This document shows, in pieces, positions 4,771 through 7,073 of a stretch of 7,073 nucleotides of DNA; the first letter of the stretch is position 1; every line of letters begins with the position of its first letter. A model generated the notes under the pieces. It made no database searches. It was not told where the DNA came from and was given only the letters and a program-made list of their open reading frames with translations. The position numbers were made by a program, and so were the translations under genes. The DNA comes from Sphingomonas sp. GTDB lineage: Bacteria; Pseudomonadota; Alphaproteobacteria; Sphingomonadales; Sphingomonadaceae. Where the stretch lies: NCBI GenBank assembly GCA_013812805.1, contig JACCSV010000005.1, forward strand, positions 1 to 7,073, given 5' to 3'.

Positions 4771-6015
4771 ATGGACCGCGTAATCGCGCCCACCGGAATG
4801 TCGAAGCGTGTGAAGGTCGCGATGGCGGCCGGCGCGGTGCTGATCGCGGCCGCGCTTTTCTATTTGATGGCTCCCGGCGCGAACAGTCAGACGGTGGCCG
4901 CCGAGCGGCTGACCATCTCCACCGTTCACAAGGGCACCTTCGACGACTTCATTCCGCTGCGAGCGCGGGTGACTCCGCTGGTCAGCGTCTACCTTGACGC
5001 GATCGAGGGAGGCCGCGTCGAGCAGGTTCTCGTCGAGGATGGGACGATGGTTTACAACGGCCAGCTGCTGGCGGTGCTGTCGAATGCCGAGCTTCAGCTA
5101 TCCGTCCTCGCTCGCCAGACCGAGGTGGCCCAGCAGATCAACTCGATGCGAAGTCAGGAACTGGCGCTGGCGCAGAGCCGACTTCAAAACGAGCGGGCGT
5201 TGATCGAGGCTGATCTTGCGGCGCAAAAGGCGCGGCGCCAATATGACGTGCAGCGGCCGCTTGCCGAAAAGGGATTCGTCGCCGGCAGGGTGTTTCGCGA
5301 CAGCCGCGACGAATATGAGGCGAACCGGCGGCGCAGCGAAGTGCTGCGGCGAGCGCAGGCTACCGATGAGCGCCTCCAATCGAACCAGTTGGCACAGCTC
5401 CGCCAGAGCGCCAGCGCGCTGAATAACAGCCTCGGGATAGCGCGTGGAAGTCTGGACTCGCTCAATTTGCGAGCTCCCGTGTCGGGCCAGCTCACCGCTT
5501 TTTCAATCCAGATCGGCCAGTCGATGACCCGTGGTGAGCGGCTCGGGCAGATCGACACTGAAGGCATCAAGCTCGTCGCCCAAGTCGACGAACATTATCT
5601 CGGCCGAGTCGAAGATGGGCAGCGGGCGACCGCCGAATGGGGCGGCAAGACGTATCGTTTGAAGGTGGCCAAAATCTACCCGCAGGTGCGCAACGGCGCG
5701 TTCGAAGTCGACTTCCATCTCGTCGGCCCGGCCCCCGCCGCGCTGCAGCGCGGCCAGACGATCCAGACCAAGCTGACGCTGAGCGACCCAACGCAGGCGC
5801 TGCTGATCCCAAGCGGCGCGTTCTACAACGAGACGGGGGGCAATTGGGTCTTTGTCGCCACTCCCGACGGGAGCGCGGCGGTGAAGCGCGAGGTTCGCCT
5901 CGGACGACGCAATGCGGATTACGTCGAGGTCCTCGAAGGCCTCGAACCTGGCGAGCGGGTCATAACCTCACCCTACACCGGCTTCGCCGACAAGGATCGT
6001 CTCGATCTTGAATAG
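4771..6015 (+). CDS. Periplasmic adaptor subunit of ABC efflux system (HlyD/MacA-like membrane fusion protein)
   Basis: This protein of 414 residues links an inner-membrane ABC transporter to an outer-membrane channel. A single membrane anchor lies at about residues 14-34. It is followed by half of a biotinyl-lipoyl domain (about 71-104, VEQVLVEDGTMVYNGQLLAVLS), a long Gln/Arg/Ala-rich coiled-coil hairpin (about 105-228), the second lipoyl half (231-261, LRAPVSGQLTAFSIQIGQ), a beta-barrel (about 267-325) and a membrane-proximal domain with LLIPSGAFYNETGGNWVFV. I prefer ATG 4771 because homologs I recall begin with MDR or similar, and because the promoter at 4671-4686 leaves a normal leader. 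The alternative ATG 4711 (20 extra residues) has GGAG 9 nt upstream but would sit only 14 nt from the predicted start. The stop at 6015 is followed closely by the ATPase gene. The substrate cannot be told from sequence. Confidence 0.93.
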   Translation: MDRVIAPTGMSKRVKVAMAAGAVLIAAALFYLMAPGANSQTVAAERLTISTVHKGTFDDFIPLRARVTPLVSVYLDAIEGGRVEQVLVEDGTMVYNGQLLAVLSNAELQLSVLARQTEVAQQINSMRSQELALAQSRLQNERALIEADLAAQKARRQYDVQRPLAEKGFVAGRVFRDSRDEYEANRRRSEVLRRAQATDERLQSNQLAQLRQSASALNNSLGIARGSLDSLNLRAPVSGQLTAFSIQIGQSMTRGERLGQIDTEGIKLVAQVDEHYLGRVEDGQRATAEWGGKTYRLKVAKIYPQVRNGAFEVDFHLVGPAPAALQRGQTIQTKLTLSDPTQALLIPSGAFYNETGGNWVFVATPDGSAAVKREVRLGRRNADYVEVLEGLEPGERVITSPYTGFADKDRLDLE

Positions 6016-6031
6016 AATGAAGGAACAACTG

Positions 6032-6712
6032 ATGCTGAGAATGCGCGATCTTACGCGGGTCTACCGTACTGAATCGGTCGAGACCTGTGCGCTCGACGGA
6101 GTGCAGCTCGACATCGCAGAAGGCGAGTTCGTCGCCGTCATGGGCCCATCGGGCTGCGGCAAGTCGACGCTGCTGAATGTCGTCGGGATGCTCGATAGCC
6201 CGACAGGTGGCTCCTACGTGCTCAACGGGCAGGAGGTCGCCGGCAAGTCGGAAGCGGAGCTTGCCGACGTCCGCAAGAAGAACATCGGCTTCATCTTCCA
6301 GAGCTTCAACTTGGTAGATGAGTTGACGGTGCGCGAGAACATCGAGCTCGCGCTCCTCTATCATGACGTGCCGGCGTCCGAGCGGCGCTCGAGGGTCGAC
6401 CAAGTGATGGACAAGGTCGGCATCGCCCACCGCGCCAAGCACCGGCCGAGCCAGCTCTCCGGTGGTCAACAGCAAAGAGTGGCCGTCGCCCGCGCGCTGG
6501 TCGGCAACCCCAAGCTGATCCTCGCCGACGAGCCAACCGGCAACCTCGACACCCAACACGGCGAGGAGGTGATGAAGATGCTCCAGGCCCTCAACCGGGA
6601 GGGATCAACCATCGTCATGGTTACGCACTCGCCTGCGCACGCCGATTACGCCGGGCGTGTCGTCAACATGCTCGACGGACGAGTGCTGCAGGAACGCCGG
6701 CGCGCGGCCTAA
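6032..6712 (+). CDS. ABC transporter ATP-binding protein (MacB/LolD-type ATPase)
   Basis: This 226-residue nucleotide-binding subunit would drive the permease encoded next. It has Walker A GPSGCGKST (38-46), the Q-loop Gln90 in FIFQSFNLV, signature LSGGQQQ (142-148), Walker B LILADE (162-167) with the catalytic Glu, the D-loop NLDT and the switch His199 in VTHS. FNLVDELTVRENIELALLY is typical of the MacB/LolD/FtsE group, whose complexes work by mechanotransmission rather than ordinary transport. The start at ATG 6032 is chosen because AAGGA lies 7 nt upstream and because family members often begin MLxMRDLTRVY. Earlier in-frame TTG 6008 and ATG 6017 are possible but lack a good site. It lies 16 bp after the adaptor stop and is almost certainly cotranscribed with it. 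Confidence 0.96.
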   Translation: MLRMRDLTRVYRTESVETCALDGVQLDIAEGEFVAVMGPSGCGKSTLLNVVGMLDSPTGGSYVLNGQEVAGKSEAELADVRKKNIGFIFQSFNLVDELTVRENIELALLYHDVPASERRSRVDQVMDKVGIAHRAKHRPSQLSGGQQQRVAVARALVGNPKLILADEPTGNLDTQHGEEVMKMLQALNREGSTIVMVTHSPAHADYAGRVVNMLDGRVLQERRRAA

Positions 6713-6763
6713 TCGCGGCGGAAATTCAAGGACGACTTCACGAGGAAGAGGGGAAGCGCGGCT

Positions 6764-7073
6764 ATGTGGCGCAATTATCTGATGGTCGGGTTCCGTGCCC
6801 TGACGAAGAACAAGACTTACGCATTCATCAACATCGCGGGACTCGCGATCGGCCTCGCGGCTTGCCTGATCCTCCTCCTCTACGTCCGCTACGAATCGTC
6901 CTACGACAAGTGGCTTCCCGATTCTGAGCGGATCTACCAGGTCCAAGCGATCAGCACCGATCCGGAAAATGCAGGTGGTCCGCCGGGGCAGGGGTCGCAC
7001 GGCGTCGTCGCTCAATCGCTCGCTGACGCCTTCCCTGAAATCGAGGCCGCAACCCGCGCCGAGGGCGAGTCGA
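6764..7073 (+). CDS. MacB/FtsX-type ABC permease, N-terminal part (3' truncated by window)
   Basis: The frame opens at ATG 6764 with MWRNYLMVGFRALTKNKTYA and stays open to the window end, giving 103 codons. The start is preceded by the purine-rich GAGGGG (6748-6753), 10 nt away. An amphipathic N-terminal helix leads into a transmembrane segment at about residues 21-42 (INIAGLAIGLAACLILLLYV). The typical MacB_PCD periplasmic beginning follows (YESSYDKWLPDSERIYQVQ). The pattern FINIAGLAIGLAACLILLLYV next to YDxxxxxxxRIYQV is characteristic of the large permeases, often about 800 residues with two FtsX units, found with separate ATPases and HlyD-like adaptors. Full length and further operon genes lie beyond the window. 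It follows the ATPase by 51 bp, and the three proteins would form one tripartite export or envelope-stress complex. Confidence 0.92.
   Translation, partial: MWRNYLMVGFRALTKNKTYAFINIAGLAIGLAACLILLLYVRYESSYDKWLPDSERIYQVQAISTDPENAGGPPGQGSHGVVAQSLADAFPEIEAATRAEGES

Noticed and set aside
6008..6031. TTG 6008 or ATG 6017 as start of the ATPase
   Set aside because: TTG 6008 lies within the adaptor's last codons, neither has a good ribosome binding site, and ATG 6032 has AAGGA at 7 nt and fits family N-termini.

Overview
The window looks like a chromosomal segment of a GC-rich alphaproteobacterium, most likely a sphingomonad (Sphingomonadales). This is an inference. It rests on the high GC3 of the genes, the style of the encoded proteins, and an intergenic palindrome at 807-844 of a dispersed type I associate with alphaproteobacterial, especially sphingomonad, genomes. 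No rRNA, tRNA, CRISPR array or complete insertion sequence is visible.

Layout: (1) 1-750, + strand: the 3' end of an M1-family zinc aminopeptidase module, probably the C-terminal half of an ABC-2 permease/M1 aminopeptidase fusion. (2) 751-1519: about 770 bp without a convincing protein gene. It holds a 13-bp-arm palindrome, ATTCCCTGT repeats, a TCGGACA/TGTCCGA dyad and a consensus-perfect sigma-54 promoter on the minus strand. (3) 1520-4250, minus strand: a two-gene operon encoding a sigma-54-dependent response regulator (REC-AAA+-Fis HTH) and a membrane-bound sensor histidine kinase, overlapping by 11 bp. (4) 4251-4770: a dense divergent control region with two plus-strand sigma-54 promoters, one minus-strand sigma-54-like promoter, several copies of a 16-bp dyad (core TGTCC-N6-GGACA) and a possible 59-codon small ORF. 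(5) 4771-7073, + strand: an exporter operon encoding a periplasmic adaptor (HlyD/MacA type), a MacB/LolD-type ATPase and the start of a MacB/FtsX-type permease that runs off the window.

The likely logic is as follows. The kinase senses an unknown envelope or chemical cue and phosphorylates the regulator. The regulator binds the TGTCC-N6-GGACA dyads and activates sigma-54 RNA polymerase at the promoter in front of the adaptor-ATPase-permease operon, probably also at the promoter in front of the small ORF, and perhaps at its own promoter. The result would be a self-contained sensor, enhancer-binding protein and tripartite ABC exporter unit.

The most notable points are the cluster of matching sigma-54 promoters and dyads, the sigma-54-preceded small ORF between regulator and exporter, a fourth sigma-54 promoter pointing into the 'empty' region 751-1379, and a GAFTDA variant of the sigma-54-contacting GAFTGA loop. 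The individual protein families are well known. The regulatory layout and the small or noncoding transcripts are the part that may be undescribed.
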